Shown here: piece after piece, positions 1 through 6,576 of the stretch
Position numbering within the stretch: position 1 is the stretch's first letter
How the letters are laid out: each line of letters starts with the position of its first letter
Origin: Clostridia bacterium
GTDB taxonomy: Bacteria > Bacillota > Clostridia > Christensenellales > Aristaeellaceae
Direction: 5' to 3'
Length of the DNA: 12,625 bases
NCBI GenBank assembly: GCA_016296675.1
Contig: JAEDIV010000075.1
Location: 1-12,625, forward strand
Notes under the pieces: generated by a model
What the model was told of the DNA's origin: nothing
The model's input: the letters and a program-made list of their open reading frames with translations, nothing else
Databases searched by the model: none
Position numbers and translations under genes: made by a program

Positions 1-608
1 AAATCGTTAAGACACTGGACGATATTTCGCATAAGACCGCCGGAATAAGGCATGACTTCTACGCAGGCGAGCACGTTTGCGCCTTCAAGAGACATGCGTC
101 TTGCCATGATCAGACCGATGTCGCCGGAGCCAAGGATCACGACGCGCTTTCCGCACATATACCCTTCAAGATTCAGATATCTTTGCGCAGTTCCCGCTGT
201 GAATACGCCGGATGGACGGTCGCCGGGAATGCCGATTGCGCCGCGCGTTCTTTCGCGGCAGCCCATGGCGAGGATAACTGCGCCCGCTTCAATTTCCATA
301 TAGCCGTTTTCCGCGCTTACGCATACAACGCGCTTGTCGCCTGTCACATCCAGAACCATGGTATCCGTTAAGCAGGTTACGGACGTGCGCTCAAGCATTT
401 TGATAAAGCGTCCCGCGTATTCAGGGCCGCTGAGTTCCTCTTTGAAGCGGTGAAGGCCGAAACCGTTATGAATGCACTGATTGAGAATGCCGCCGAGCGC
501 CTTGTCGCGTTCGATGATCAGAATGTCGCTTACGCCGGCTTCGCTGGCCTTGATCGCTGCGGCAAGACCTGCAGGGCCGCCGCCGACGATGACGAGATCG
601 CGCTTCAT
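1..608 (-). CDS. FAD/NAD(P)-dependent oxidoreductase, C-terminal part outside window
   Basis: This is the first 202 codons of a two-dinucleotide-fold flavoprotein that runs off the left edge. The N-terminus MKRDLVIVGGGPAGLA carries the FAD-binding GxGxxG loop (residues 9-14), and a second Rossmann loop GSGDIG lies at 160-165, as expected for an NAD(P)H site in the Pyr_redox_2 family. A Cys lies at residue 45 in LNQCIHNGFG, but there is no disulfide-reductase CxxxxC pair in the visible part. The start ATG overlaps the stop of the glpA-like gene (ATGA), and an AAAGGAGG ribosome site sits inside that gene's 3' end, so the two are translationally coupled. In many Clostridia a glpA-like dehydrogenase is followed by such a flavoprotein and then a small DUF1667 protein. 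A role in passing electrons from glycerol-3-phosphate to an NAD(P) or quinone acceptor is inferred. The exact substrate is not visible. Confidence 0.85.
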   Translation of the reverse strand, partial: MKRDLVIVGGGPAGLAAAIKASEAGVSDILIIERDKALGGILNQCIHNGFGLHRFKEELSGPEYAGRFIKMLERTSVTCLTDTMVLDVTGDKRVVCVSAENGYMEIEAGAVILAMGCRERTRGAIGIPGDRPSGVFTAGTAQRYLNLEGYMCGKRVVILGSGDIGLIMARRMSLEGANVLACVEVMPYSGGLMRNIVQCLND

Positions 609-2041
609 AATGCCGCCTCCTTTTTGATTTCTTCGGTGAGGATGAAGCTTCCTTCCTTGTCTTTCAGGATAGAAACAGGATCAACGCCTCTTTCCCTTGA
701 GAGAATTTCAAGAACCCGCGGACCGCAGAAGCCGCCCTGACAGCGTCCCATGCCGCTGCCGGCGCGCCGTTTTATGCCGTCAACGGAAACGGGCGGAACA
801 GGGGAATGGATGGCCTGAACGATTTCGCCTTCGGTAATGGTTTCGCATCGGCAGATTACGCGACCGTAGAGCGGATTTTCAGAAATGAGCGCTCGCTTTT
901 CATCGCTTGAAAGATGCTTGAACCTTACGACTTTGCGCGTCGTAACGGGATTTTCCTTTTCAGTAAGCGCAAGACCGTTTTCGGACAGAATCCTAACCGC
1001 TTCTTCGCCGATTGCGGGCGCGCTGGTGAGACCCGGAGATTTGATGCCGGCAAGATCCAAAAAACCGGGCGCAGCCATCATGATGATGAAATCGTCCTTA
1101 TCGGTGTTGGCGCGCATGCCGGCAAAATTGCGGATGGCGTTACGGTAGTTGATATCGGGAACGGATCGTGCAGCGGCTTCCTTTACGTACTGAAGGCCGT
1201 CCATCGTCGTGTTTACACGGTGTGCGTCCTTGCAGGAGACTGCGTTCGGGCCGACGATCAGATTTCCGTGAACGGTCGGGGAGACGAGTACGCCTTTTCC
1301 GAGCTCGGACGGGCACTGGAAAAGAACGCATTTTGCTTTTTCGCCTTCAGCTTTGTCCATCAGATAGTAGTCGCCGCGGCTGGGCTTGATGGTAAAGGCG
1401 GGCGGAGCTACCATTTCATGAATGACTGCGCTGTCGACGCCTGCGCAGTTGATCACATAGCGCGCCTGCACATCGTCAGTTGCCGTTGTAAGGCGATAGC
1501 CGTTTTCGATTTTCGAAATGGCGGTAACCCCGGAATTGAGCCGGATTTCACAGCCGTTCAGGACCGCGACTTCCGCAAAAGCCAGCGCGTATTCCCAGGG
1601 ATTGATGATGCCTGCAGAGGGGGCGTAGAGCGCGCCCAATACTTTGTCTGAAACGTGAGGCTCCATTTTCAGGATCTCTTCTTTGGAAAGAATTTTCTGG
1701 CCGGGAACGCCGTTCTTTTCGCCGCGATCATAGAGCGCACGGACAGTGTCCATCTCTTTTTCCGAAAAGGCCAGAACAAGAGAGCCGTTTTTGATGTAGG
1801 GAACATCCAGATCCCTGGAAAGCGTTTCGGCAAGCGCGCATCCGCGCACGTTAAGACGCGCCATTTTTGTGCCGGGCTCGGGATCGTAACCGGCGTGAAT
1901 AATTGCGCTGTTTGCGCGCGTGGCGCCCAGAGCAATGTCGTTTTCCTTTTCCAGAACAACGATGTTCAGTTTGTATTTGGAGAGCATGAAAGCCGTGGCT
2001 GCGCCGGTGATTCCGCAGCCGATAATTGCGACGTCAAACAT
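605..2041 (-). CDS. glpA: GlpA-like FAD-dependent glycerol-3-phosphate dehydrogenase with C-terminal [2Fe-2S] BFD domain
   Basis: This 478-residue protein probably oxidises sn-glycerol-3-phosphate to dihydroxyacetone phosphate. The N-terminal FAD loop is IIGCGITGAATA (G8, G10, G13), followed by a DAO-family oxidase domain to about residue 350. The end of the FAD domain carries GIKSPGLTSAPAIGEEA. A BFD-like iron-sulfur domain follows with Cys397, Cys399 (CRC) and Cys434, Cys439 (CQGGFC), a plausible set of four [2Fe-2S] ligands. The length and domain order fit the clostridial GlpA/LhgO-like proteins. The ATG at 2041 is preceded by a GGGACGGAAG purine-rich stretch about 10 bases upstream. It is the first gene after a good promoter and a leader terminator, and it overlaps the next flavoprotein by four bases. 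The substrate assignment rests partly on the neighbouring glpP; 2-hydroxyglutarate or another 2-hydroxyacid is the main alternative. Confidence 0.82.
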   Translation of the reverse strand: MFDVAIIGCGITGAATAFMLSKYKLNIVVLEKENDIALGATRANSAIIHAGYDPEPGTKMARLNVRGCALAETLSRDLDVPYIKNGSLVLAFSEKEMDTVRALYDRGEKNGVPGQKILSKEEILKMEPHVSDKVLGALYAPSAGIINPWEYALAFAEVAVLNGCEIRLNSGVTAISKIENGYRLTTATDDVQARYVINCAGVDSAVIHEMVAPPAFTIKPSRGDYYLMDKAEGEKAKCVLFQCPSELGKGVLVSPTVHGNLIVGPNAVSCKDAHRVNTTMDGLQYVKEAAARSVPDINYRNAIRNFAGMRANTDKDDFIIMMAAPGFLDLAGIKSPGLTSAPAIGEEAVRILSENGLALTEKENPVTTRKVVRFKHLSSDEKRALISENPLYGRVICRCETITEGEIVQAIHSPVPPVSVDGIKRRAGSGMGRCQGGFCGPRVLEILSRERGVDPVSILKDKEGSFILTEEIKKEAAL

Positions 2042-2154
2042 GGAATCATCTTCCGTCCCTTCGTATTTGGATAATAAAAAAGAGCACGCGAAACACAGCC
2101 ATTGCTGTGTGCCTCGTACTCTCTAAAATCTCCGTATTCGGTACCAATCAACGT
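2042..2154 (-). promoter_or_regulatory. Transcribed leader of the glp operon, probable GlpP antitermination target
   Basis: This is the stretch from the predicted transcription start to the glpA-like start codon. It contains a complete intrinsic terminator upstream of the ribosome site, so most transcripts should stop unless an antiterminator acts. In Bacillus subtilis GlpP with glycerol-3-phosphate prevents termination at such leaders before glpFK, glpTQ and glpD. Here glpP is the gene immediately upstream. That this leader is its target is inferred from position and layout; I did not identify a specific GlpP-binding sequence. Confidence 0.6.
2076..2122 (-). terminator. Leader intrinsic terminator (attenuator) before the glpA-like gene
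   Basis: Two 19-base arms (2122-2104 and 2099-2081, minus strand) can pair with a four-base loop. The inner 7 base pairs (ACACAGC/GCTGTGT) are perfect and the outer part holds four mismatches. The stem ends in AGAG/CTCT and is followed directly by TTTTTT (2081-2076). A strong hairpin plus U-run inside an mRNA leader, upstream of the start codon, is the structure of a transcription attenuator rather than of an end-of-operon terminator. Confidence 0.8.
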
Positions 2155-2160
2155 GACTGA

Positions 2161-2189
2161 ATTATAGCATATCGATGACTTTTTTTCAA
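2161..2189 (-). promoter_or_regulatory. Sigma-A type promoter of the glp dehydrogenase operon
   Basis: On the minus strand the sequence reads TTGAAA (2189-2184), a spacer of exactly 17 bases, then a perfect TATAAT (2166-2161). Transcription should start near 2154, giving a leader of roughly 110 bases before the glpA-like ATG. The promoter sits just downstream of the glpP stop, so the operon has its own start in addition to any read-through from glpP. Confidence 0.8.
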
Positions 2190-2204
2190 TCGGAAAGCGA
2201 AAAA

Positions 2205-2804
2205 TTACAGATTTTTTTTCACAAATGCACGATTGAGCTCAATCAGTTTGCAGTTGGTTACGGAAACGGCAATAGCGCCTGCTTCAAGGGCGTTTATTGC
2301 GTCTGAAGTATCCCGGATCAGGCCGCCGGTAATGAGCGGCGTTCCGACAAGGGAAGAAGTGACTTCGCGGATGATTTTCGGCATTGCGCCGGGAATGACT
2401 TCGATAAAATCGGGGTTGTTTTGTCTGATCTGTTTGGATATATTGGAAAGCGCAAGGGAATCCAGAAGGAAAAAACGCTGAATTGCAATCAGCCCCAATT
2501 GCTTTGCGCGCTTGATGATCACGCTTTTTGTGGAAATAACGCCAGCTGCAAGGGTGCGGCTTTTGATGTAGTCGACGGCAGACGCCGTTACAGACAGACC
2601 GTCGATCAGATCCAGATGCACAATTGCAATGCGTCCGGTGTCCGTGATTTTTTGGACGATGCCGGTAATATCAAGGATGTTTCCAAACAGCACAACCACC
2701 ACGTCGCAGGAGGTTTCAAGACATGCGTCAAGCCCGGATTCGTCCTTGGCGGCTGCGATCATAGGAGAATTTTTAAGCGCCTTTAAGAATGCATCTTTGT
2801 TCAT
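2205..2804 (-). CDS. glpP: Glycerol-3-phosphate responsive antiterminator GlpP
   Basis: This 199-residue protein matches the GlpP family in length and in its characteristic segments: VVVVLFGNI (36-43), IVHLDLIDGLS (61-71), GVISTKSVIIKRAK (88-101), IQRFFLLDS (108-116), FIEVIPGAMPKII (133-145) and a final TGGLIRD...ALEAGAIAVS block. The fold is a small TIM-barrel-like domain. With glycerol-3-phosphate bound, family members act on leader mRNA so that RNA polymerase passes a terminator in glp operons. The start at 2804 was chosen because the longer frame would run 47 codons into the upstream gene and those residues do not resemble the family. Only four bases separate it from the stop of the hydrolase gene upstream, so the two are probably co-transcribed. 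The ribosome site (GGGAAC) is weak, which also suggests coupling. The downstream terminator leader is the likely target. Confidence 0.9.
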   Translation of the reverse strand: MNKDAFLKALKNSPMIAAAKDESGLDACLETSCDVVVVLFGNILDITGIVQKITDTGRIAIVHLDLIDGLSVTASAVDYIKSRTLAAGVISTKSVIIKRAKQLGLIAIQRFFLLDSLALSNISKQIRQNNPDFIEVIPGAMPKIIREVTSSLVGTPLITGGLIRDTSDAINALEAGAIAVSVTNCKLIELNRAFVKKNL

Positions 2805-2808
2805 GAAA

Positions 2809-3978
2809 TCAGTTCCCGTATCTTTCCCAGACGGTGTTCTGGGCGTAGTTTGCACGCGTTTTGGAAACGGAGGAGCGGTTTGCAGGTCCTTCGTAGTGAT
2901 AGCAGAAGTACCATGCGGCGTCGTATGCGCCCTGCGCGCTTTCAAATACGTTGTTCTTCAGATAATTCATAACCATCGGATAATGCTTTTCAAGCTCGTA
3001 TTTCATGAACCACAGCTGGCCTTCAAGCGTATCCGGGTTATATCCGTTTGTGGCGCAGAAAGTGGTCAGCCGGTTCCAGCGGGTGTCAAACCACTGGCAG
3101 ATGCCGTAGCTTCTTCCATTGTCGCCCAGAGCATCGGTTCTGAATCCGCTTTCATATTTGATGTTTGCGATGATGCCGCAGGCGGCAGCTTTATTAAGCT
3201 TCATTTCCTTGATGATAAACTGATAGATGATTTTTTCGTTGGTAAGGGTGGTGTCGGTCAGATAGCTGTCCTGCGTATAGATGCGTTCAAAACCGCTGAT
3301 TTTTGCATAGCCCTTCCGGCCGTTCAGTTCTATGTATGCCCAGCCTTTTCCATAAGCGGAAACGTTCACGACCGTACCTTTTTTGATCGAACCGAGAGAT
3401 TTGGAAGAGGTGGAGGAAGAGGCGTAGACTTTGACGGATGCGCTTTTTACGCGCGCCTGAAAGTTTACATATACGATACCGGATGCGGAAGAGGGGGATT
3501 CTTCTTTTTCAGCGGATTCGATTACTTTTTTGATATCATTTGCGTGGATATAGCCGATATTTCCGTTTTTTTCGACCATTGCACAGATGCTGTTTTCATA
3601 CTGAAGAAGATACATGGTTGTGCCTTTTTTGATGGACGTATAGCTGGAGGAATAAGAAGGTTTTGCATATACTTTGCAGTCGCGCACTGCTTCAACCATT
3701 GTTCCGATAGAGGAGACGGTAGCAAAGTCACGAACGCGCACATAACCGGTTTTGCCTTTATAGCTGATTTTGGCTACGCCTTCATCGTATTCAAGTACAG
3801 TGACAATGGTTTTGTTGGGAAGCGTTCCAAGTACGCCGGACAGGAATTCACTGGAATAAACGACAGCTTTGTCAGCTTTTACGTATGCTGAAAAGCTTGC
3901 GTCAGCAGAAGCGGAAACAAGAAAAACAAAAAGGAGAGTCAGCGCTGCAAAGCATGCGCGGCGAAGAATTCTAAACAT
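2809..3978 (-). CDS. Secreted cell-wall hydrolase: signal peptide, three bacterial SH3 repeats, phage-tail-lysozyme-like domain
   Basis: This 389-residue protein starts with basic residues and a hydrophobic stretch (FRILRRACFAALTLLFVFLV), ending in a likely signal-peptidase site near SASADA (22-27). Three SH3b-type repeats follow, at about 29-85, 97-149 and 180-230. Each has a K/DxxVYAxxx start and a GYV/GYI/GYA end, which would bind peptidoglycan. The C-terminal 140 residues resemble the phage tail lysozyme family: IIANIKYESGF with candidate catalytic Glu276, then GDNGRSYGICQWFDTRW and QLWFMKYELE. It probably cleaves the glycan strand of peptidoglycan outside the cell. The start at 3978 is supported by AAAGGGG upstream and by the signal peptide directly after it; the longer frame adds 60 residues that read through the promoter. 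Its own promoter lies upstream and glpP follows after four bases. The domain reading is firm; the bond cut and the physiological role are not known. Confidence 0.82.
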   Translation of the reverse strand: MFRILRRACFAALTLLFVFLVSASADASFSAYVKADKAVVYSSEFLSGVLGTLPNKTIVTVLEYDEGVAKISYKGKTGYVRVRDFATVSSIGTMVEAVRDCKVYAKPSYSSSYTSIKKGTTMYLLQYENSICAMVEKNGNIGYIHANDIKKVIESAEKEESPSSASGIVYVNFQARVKSASVKVYASSSTSSKSLGSIKKGTVVNVSAYGKGWAYIELNGRKGYAKISGFERIYTQDSYLTDTTLTNEKIIYQFIIKEMKLNKAAACGIIANIKYESGFRTDALGDNGRSYGICQWFDTRWNRLTTFCATNGYNPDTLEGQLWFMKYELEKHYPMVMNYLKNNVFESAQGAYDAAWYFCYHYEGPANRSSVSKTRANYAQNTVWERYGN

Positions 3979-3984
3979 AAAGAG

Positions 3985-4060
3985 GCCCCTTTCGCAAGGA
4001 ATTGCAAAATAATTATAACACATTTGAAATATTATGCAATATATGTTTTGCAAAAGGGGC
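3985..4060. repeat. Inverted repeat flanking the hydrolase promoter
   Basis: The arm GCCCCTTTCGCAA (3985-3997) matches the inverted arm TTGCAAAAGGGGC (4048-4060) with one mismatch in 13. The -35 and -10 boxes lie between the arms. A second, shorter inverted pair, TTGCAAAA (4002-4009) and TTTTGCAA (4046-4053), overlaps the outer arm. The distal arm lies upstream of the predicted transcript start, so this is more likely a DNA-level site, such as a looped operator, or chance than an RNA hairpin of this transcript. No U-run follows, so it is not a good terminator for tatD. Confidence 0.5.
4012..4039 (-). promoter_or_regulatory. Promoter of the hydrolase-glpP unit
   Basis: The minus strand reads TTGCAT (4039-4034), 16 bases, then a perfect TATAAT (4017-4012). 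Transcription would start near 4005, about 27 bases before the hydrolase ATG. This separates the hydrolase-glpP pair from tatD. Confidence 0.65.
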
Positions 4061-4072
4061 GCTGAAATGGAG

Positions 4073-4852
4073 TTAAATCTCCATTCTGAAGGCGCGAAGG
4101 CCGTTTTTGAAGGTTTCTTCAGCAGCGTATTCGGGGTCGATACCGCGGATTTCGGCAAGCTTCAAAAGCACATGCTTGACAAATGCGGGCTCGTTTCGTC
4201 TGCCTCTTAAGGGAACGGGCGCCATATAGGGGCAGTCTGTTTCAATCAGAAGGCGGTCAAGCGGCGCATTTTTGCAGACCTCTGTGAGCTTGGGAGCGTT
4301 TTTAAAGGTGAGGGAGCCGGAAAAGGAAATGAAGAGGCCCATATCCAGATAGGTCTTTGCGCTTTCCCAGCTGCCGGTGTAGCAGTGCATGATGCCGCCG
4401 GGCATTCTGCCTGCGCGCGCCTGACTGGTCAGGATATCGGTCGCGTCGCCGTGCGCTTCTCTTATGTGGAGGATGACGGGCTTGTCAAGCGTATAGGCCA
4501 GATCCAGCTGGCGTGCAAAAACTTCCTTTTGAACGTCTCTCGGGGATAAGTCATAATGATAGTCAAGGCCGATTTCGCCCAGCGCCTTGACCTTATTAAA
4601 CGTCATCCATTCGATGATGTTTTTTTCGATGACGTCATTATACCGGCTTGCGTCGTGGGGGTGAACGCCGGAAGCGGCGTAGAGGAAATCGTGATTCTCG
4701 GTAAGGGCATACACCTCGTCAATTGGACTTATGCCGTCATGAACGACAACCGCTCTTTGCACGTTTTCTTCGTGCATGCGATGAATCACATCGTCTCTGT
4801 CCTCGCTGAAGCGTTCGTCATTGATATGACAGTGGGTATCAAAAAGGCGCAT
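4073..4852 (-). CDS. tatD: TatD/YcfH family metal-dependent deoxyribonuclease
   Basis: This 259-residue amidohydrolase-fold protein has the usual TatD length and all expected metal-ligand motifs: DTHCH at residues 5-9 (His7, His9), EIGLDYHYD with Glu93, HIREA with His129, HCYTG with His156 and ETDCPY with Asp206. Family members are cytoplasmic Mg-dependent 3'-5' DNA exonucleases linked to DNA repair or degradation. The substrate of this copy cannot be read from sequence. The ATG at 4852 follows a strong GAGGAGG site. The gene lies downstream of deoC behind a short hairpin, and I see no separate promoter in the 63 bases between them. The pairing with deoC, which handles deoxyribose from DNA breakdown, is biologically sensible but is only a neighbourhood argument. 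Confidence 0.9.
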   Translation of the reverse strand: MRLFDTHCHINDERFSEDRDDVIHRMHEENVQRAVVVHDGISPIDEVYALTENHDFLYAASGVHPHDASRYNDVIEKNIIEWMTFNKVKALGEIGLDYHYDLSPRDVQKEVFARQLDLAYTLDKPVILHIREAHGDATDILTSQARAGRMPGGIMHCYTGSWESAKTYLDMGLFISFSGSLTFKNAPKLTEVCKNAPLDRLLIETDCPYMAPVPLRGRRNEPAFVKHVLLKLAEIRGIDPEYAAEETFKNGLRAFRMEI

Positions 4853-4870
4853 TGGGAAAGCCTCCTCAAA

Positions 4871-4899
4871 ATGAAAAGCCGGAAGCGCGCCTCCGGCTT
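4871..4899 (-). terminator. Intrinsic terminator between deoC and tatD
   Basis: On the minus strand an 8-base-pair stem, AAGCCGGA (4899-4892) with TCCGGCTT (4883-4876), has an 8-base loop and is followed by TTTTCATTTT. It lies between the deoC stop and the tatD ribosome site, which begins only a few bases beyond the U-rich tract. The interrupted U-run suggests partial termination. Confidence 0.7.
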
Positions 4900-4915
4900 G
4901 TGAAAAATGTTTTGC

Positions 4916-5572
4916 TTATGCGTTTTTGCTACCTTCGACGATCTTTTTGCCGCTGGAGGCGCCGATTCTGGAAGCGCCTGCGTCGATCATCGCTTTTGCG
5001 GTTGCGTAGTCGCGGATGCCGCCGGAGGCCTTAACGCCCATGTCAGCGCCGACGGTCTTTCTCATAAGGGCGATATCGCTGACGGTTGCGCCGCCGGTGG
5101 AGAAGCCGGTGGAGGTCTTTACGTAATCTGCGCCGGCAGCCTTGGCAAGTTCGCAGGCCTTGACCTTTTCCTCATCCGTCAGAAGGCAGGTTTCGATGAT
5201 GACCTTGACGAGTTTTCCGTTGGACGCCTTTACAACGGCTTCAATGTCCTTCTGAACATAGTCGTAGTTGCCGGCTTTCAGCATGCCTACATTGATGACC
5301 ATATCCAGCTCTTCTGCGCCCTGCTTCTCAGCATAGGCGGCTTCAAAAGCCTTGACCTCAGATGCGTTCATGCCGAGAGGAAAGCCGATGACGGTGCAGA
5401 CCTTAACGCCGGTGTTCTTCAAAAGCTTCGCTACCAGAGGAACATATGCGGGGTTTACGCAAACGGAAGCGCAGCCGTATTCGATGGACTCTTTGCAGAG
5501 ATTTTCGATAACGTCGGGCGTGCAGTCGGCTTTCAAGGCGGTGTTGTCGATATAAGTCTGAATTGCGTTCAT
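4916..5572 (-). CDS. deoC: Deoxyribose-phosphate aldolase (DERA)
   Basis: The 218-residue protein is a class I aldolase that converts 2-deoxyribose-5-phosphate to acetaldehyde and glyceraldehyde-3-phosphate in deoxynucleoside catabolism. The active-site set is present: the Schiff-base lysine Lys152 in YVKTSTGFSTGG, the activating Lys181 in GVKASGGIRD, and Asp90 in EELDMVINVG. The length is at the usual value for bacterial DERA and the TIM-barrel motifs (VIGFPLG, IIETCLL) are intact. The ATG at 5572 follows a strong TTAGGAGG site seven bases upstream. It has its own promoter, divergent from the neighbouring plus-strand gene, and is followed by a terminator hairpin and then tatD. No thymidine phosphorylase or phosphopentomutase gene lies beside it in this window. 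Confidence 0.95.
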   Translation of the reverse strand: MNAIQTYIDNTALKADCTPDVIENLCKESIEYGCASVCVNPAYVPLVAKLLKNTGVKVCTVIGFPLGMNASEVKAFEAAYAEKQGAEELDMVINVGMLKAGNYDYVQKDIEAVVKASNGKLVKVIIETCLLTDEEKVKACELAKAAGADYVKTSTGFSTGGATVSDIALMRKTVGADMGVKASGGIRDYATAKAMIDAGASRIGASSGKKIVEGSKNA

Positions 5573-5598
5573 GGTGAACCTCCTAACAGATACATTGA

Positions 5599-5627
5599 TT
5601 GCAAAATCCCTTGATGTATGCTATTAT
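5599..5627 (+). promoter_or_regulatory. Possible divergent promoter of the exported-protein gene
   Basis: The plus strand reads TTGCAA (5599-5604), exactly 17 bases, then TATTAT (5622-5627). Five of the six -10 bases coincide with the deoC -10 box on the opposite strand. The transcript would start near 5634 and reach the next gene after about 57 bases. It is weaker than the deoC promoter by consensus. Confidence 0.5.
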
Positions 5628-5650
5628 AACCAAAACAAATCCTTTTTCAA
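5623..5650 (-). promoter_or_regulatory. deoC promoter
   Basis: The minus strand reads TTGAAA (5650-5645), 16 bases, then a perfect TATAAT (5628-5623). This places the transcript start near 5616, about 44 bases upstream of the deoC ATG. I see no clear operator palindrome. Confidence 0.7.
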
Positions 5651-5690
5651 GGGAGAAATGGTTACGGTTTGGAAGGAGCGTGAAGTTCGG

Positions 5691-6572
5691 ATGAAAAAAT
5701 GGATGATTCTGATTCTTGTTATGTGTGTATTCGCTTGTGCATATTCGGAGGAAGCGCCGAACGGAGCCACGCAGACTGTTTATTTTCCAAGTTTTGACAG
5801 AAACGCGCTTCAGGATTTACAGTATGTCATATACCCGGAAAAGAGCGGACTTTTGCTGTCAGCGTATTCGGATGATTTGGAAATCACGATCACGGTTGAA
5901 CAGGATGAGGACGCAGTGAACGAAGAGGTGTTTCTTGCTGGATATCTTGCCGGCATAACCCGCTATGCGGCTTTTGTAAATGAGCCGGTAATCGAAAACT
6001 GGGAATCGCCCGACGGAAAGACGGGCAAAATGACCGGAATTACCTACCGCCACATAAAGGCCTCTGAAGACGGGGAAACCTTTTATACAGATGCATTTTG
6101 CGTGAAGGCGGAGGATATGTATCTTTTGACCGTGTTCAATACCTGGGCGGAGGATGCGGAAGATACACTTAAGCGCATGGAAGACGCATTTTTTGAATCG
6201 TTCCGGCTTGAAAAAAGAGAAGTATCCAATGTGTATCTTGCACAGGTAAAAAATGCGCGCGCGGATGAAAACGGAGATCAGTATGTTTCTCTGGATTTTT
6301 GCACTGTCGTGTACGACGAGAGCATATTTACCGTCTATGCGCAGAACAAGGTTGAAGAGAAAATGGAATACAGGTTTGCCTCTGACGCTTTGATCTGGAT
6401 GCCGGATACCATCAATTCGCTGTATACCATGCGCTTAACGCTGCCCGGCGCGGATGAGATGATCGAGACGTCGGCGGCATATTACGAAAAAATGGGATTT
6501 GATATTATTTATCAGGTTATGTTCAACGCTGAGAATGAAATTGTCTGGATGATGCATTATAATGCGTTTTAG
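5691..6572 (+). CDS. Exported protein of unknown function
   Basis: I do not recognise this 293-residue protein. It begins MKKWMILILVMCVFACAYSEE, a short signal peptide. VFAC around Cys16 is only a poor lipobox because of the Phe, so a secreted protein or a lipoprotein are both possible. The remainder is soluble and acidic, with no further membrane segment. Residues about 40-172 (YVIYPEKSGLLLS ... MYLLTVFNTW ... MEDAFFESFRL) show the strand-helix rhythm and final F-x-S-F turn of PsbP/Mog1-like domains. This is a fold guess, not a match. The last 120 residues (VYLAQVKNARADENG onward) may form a second beta-rich domain. The start at 5691 is chosen for the signal peptide, with GGAAGGAG upstream at a rather long spacing. 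An in-frame ATG at 5658 with AGGGAG close by is the alternative. It stands alone between deoC, which is divergent, and lepA. Confidence 0.7.
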   Translation: MKKWMILILVMCVFACAYSEEAPNGATQTVYFPSFDRNALQDLQYVIYPEKSGLLLSAYSDDLEITITVEQDEDAVNEEVFLAGYLAGITRYAAFVNEPVIENWESPDGKTGKMTGITYRHIKASEDGETFYTDAFCVKAEDMYLLTVFNTWAEDAEDTLKRMEDAFFESFRLEKREVSNVYLAQVKNARADENGDQYVSLDFCTVVYDESIFTVYAQNKVEEKMEYRFASDALIWMPDTINSLYTMRLTLPGADEMIETSAAYYEKMGFDIIYQVMFNAENEIVWMMHYNAF

Positions 6573-6576
6573 ATGA

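Noticed and set aside
914..1651. A 245-codon plus-strand frame within the glpA-like gene
   Set aside because: It is antisense to a well-supported flavoprotein and its composition looks like a complement frame.
1966..2151. A 61-codon frame starting at TTG in the glp leader, considered as a leader peptide
   Set aside because: It has no ribosome site, runs through the terminator stem and on into the glpA-like gene in another frame.
2629..3891. A 420-codon open frame on the plus strand opposite the hydrolase and glpP genes
   Set aside because: It is the antisense shadow of two genes with recognised domains, has no ribosome site, and its protein is an odd Phe/Cys/Asp-rich sequence typical of such shadows.
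6554..6565. Palindrome GCATTATAATGC at the end of the exported-protein gene, considered as a terminator
   Set aside because: It is short, AT-rich, lies within the coding end and is followed by only four T's.
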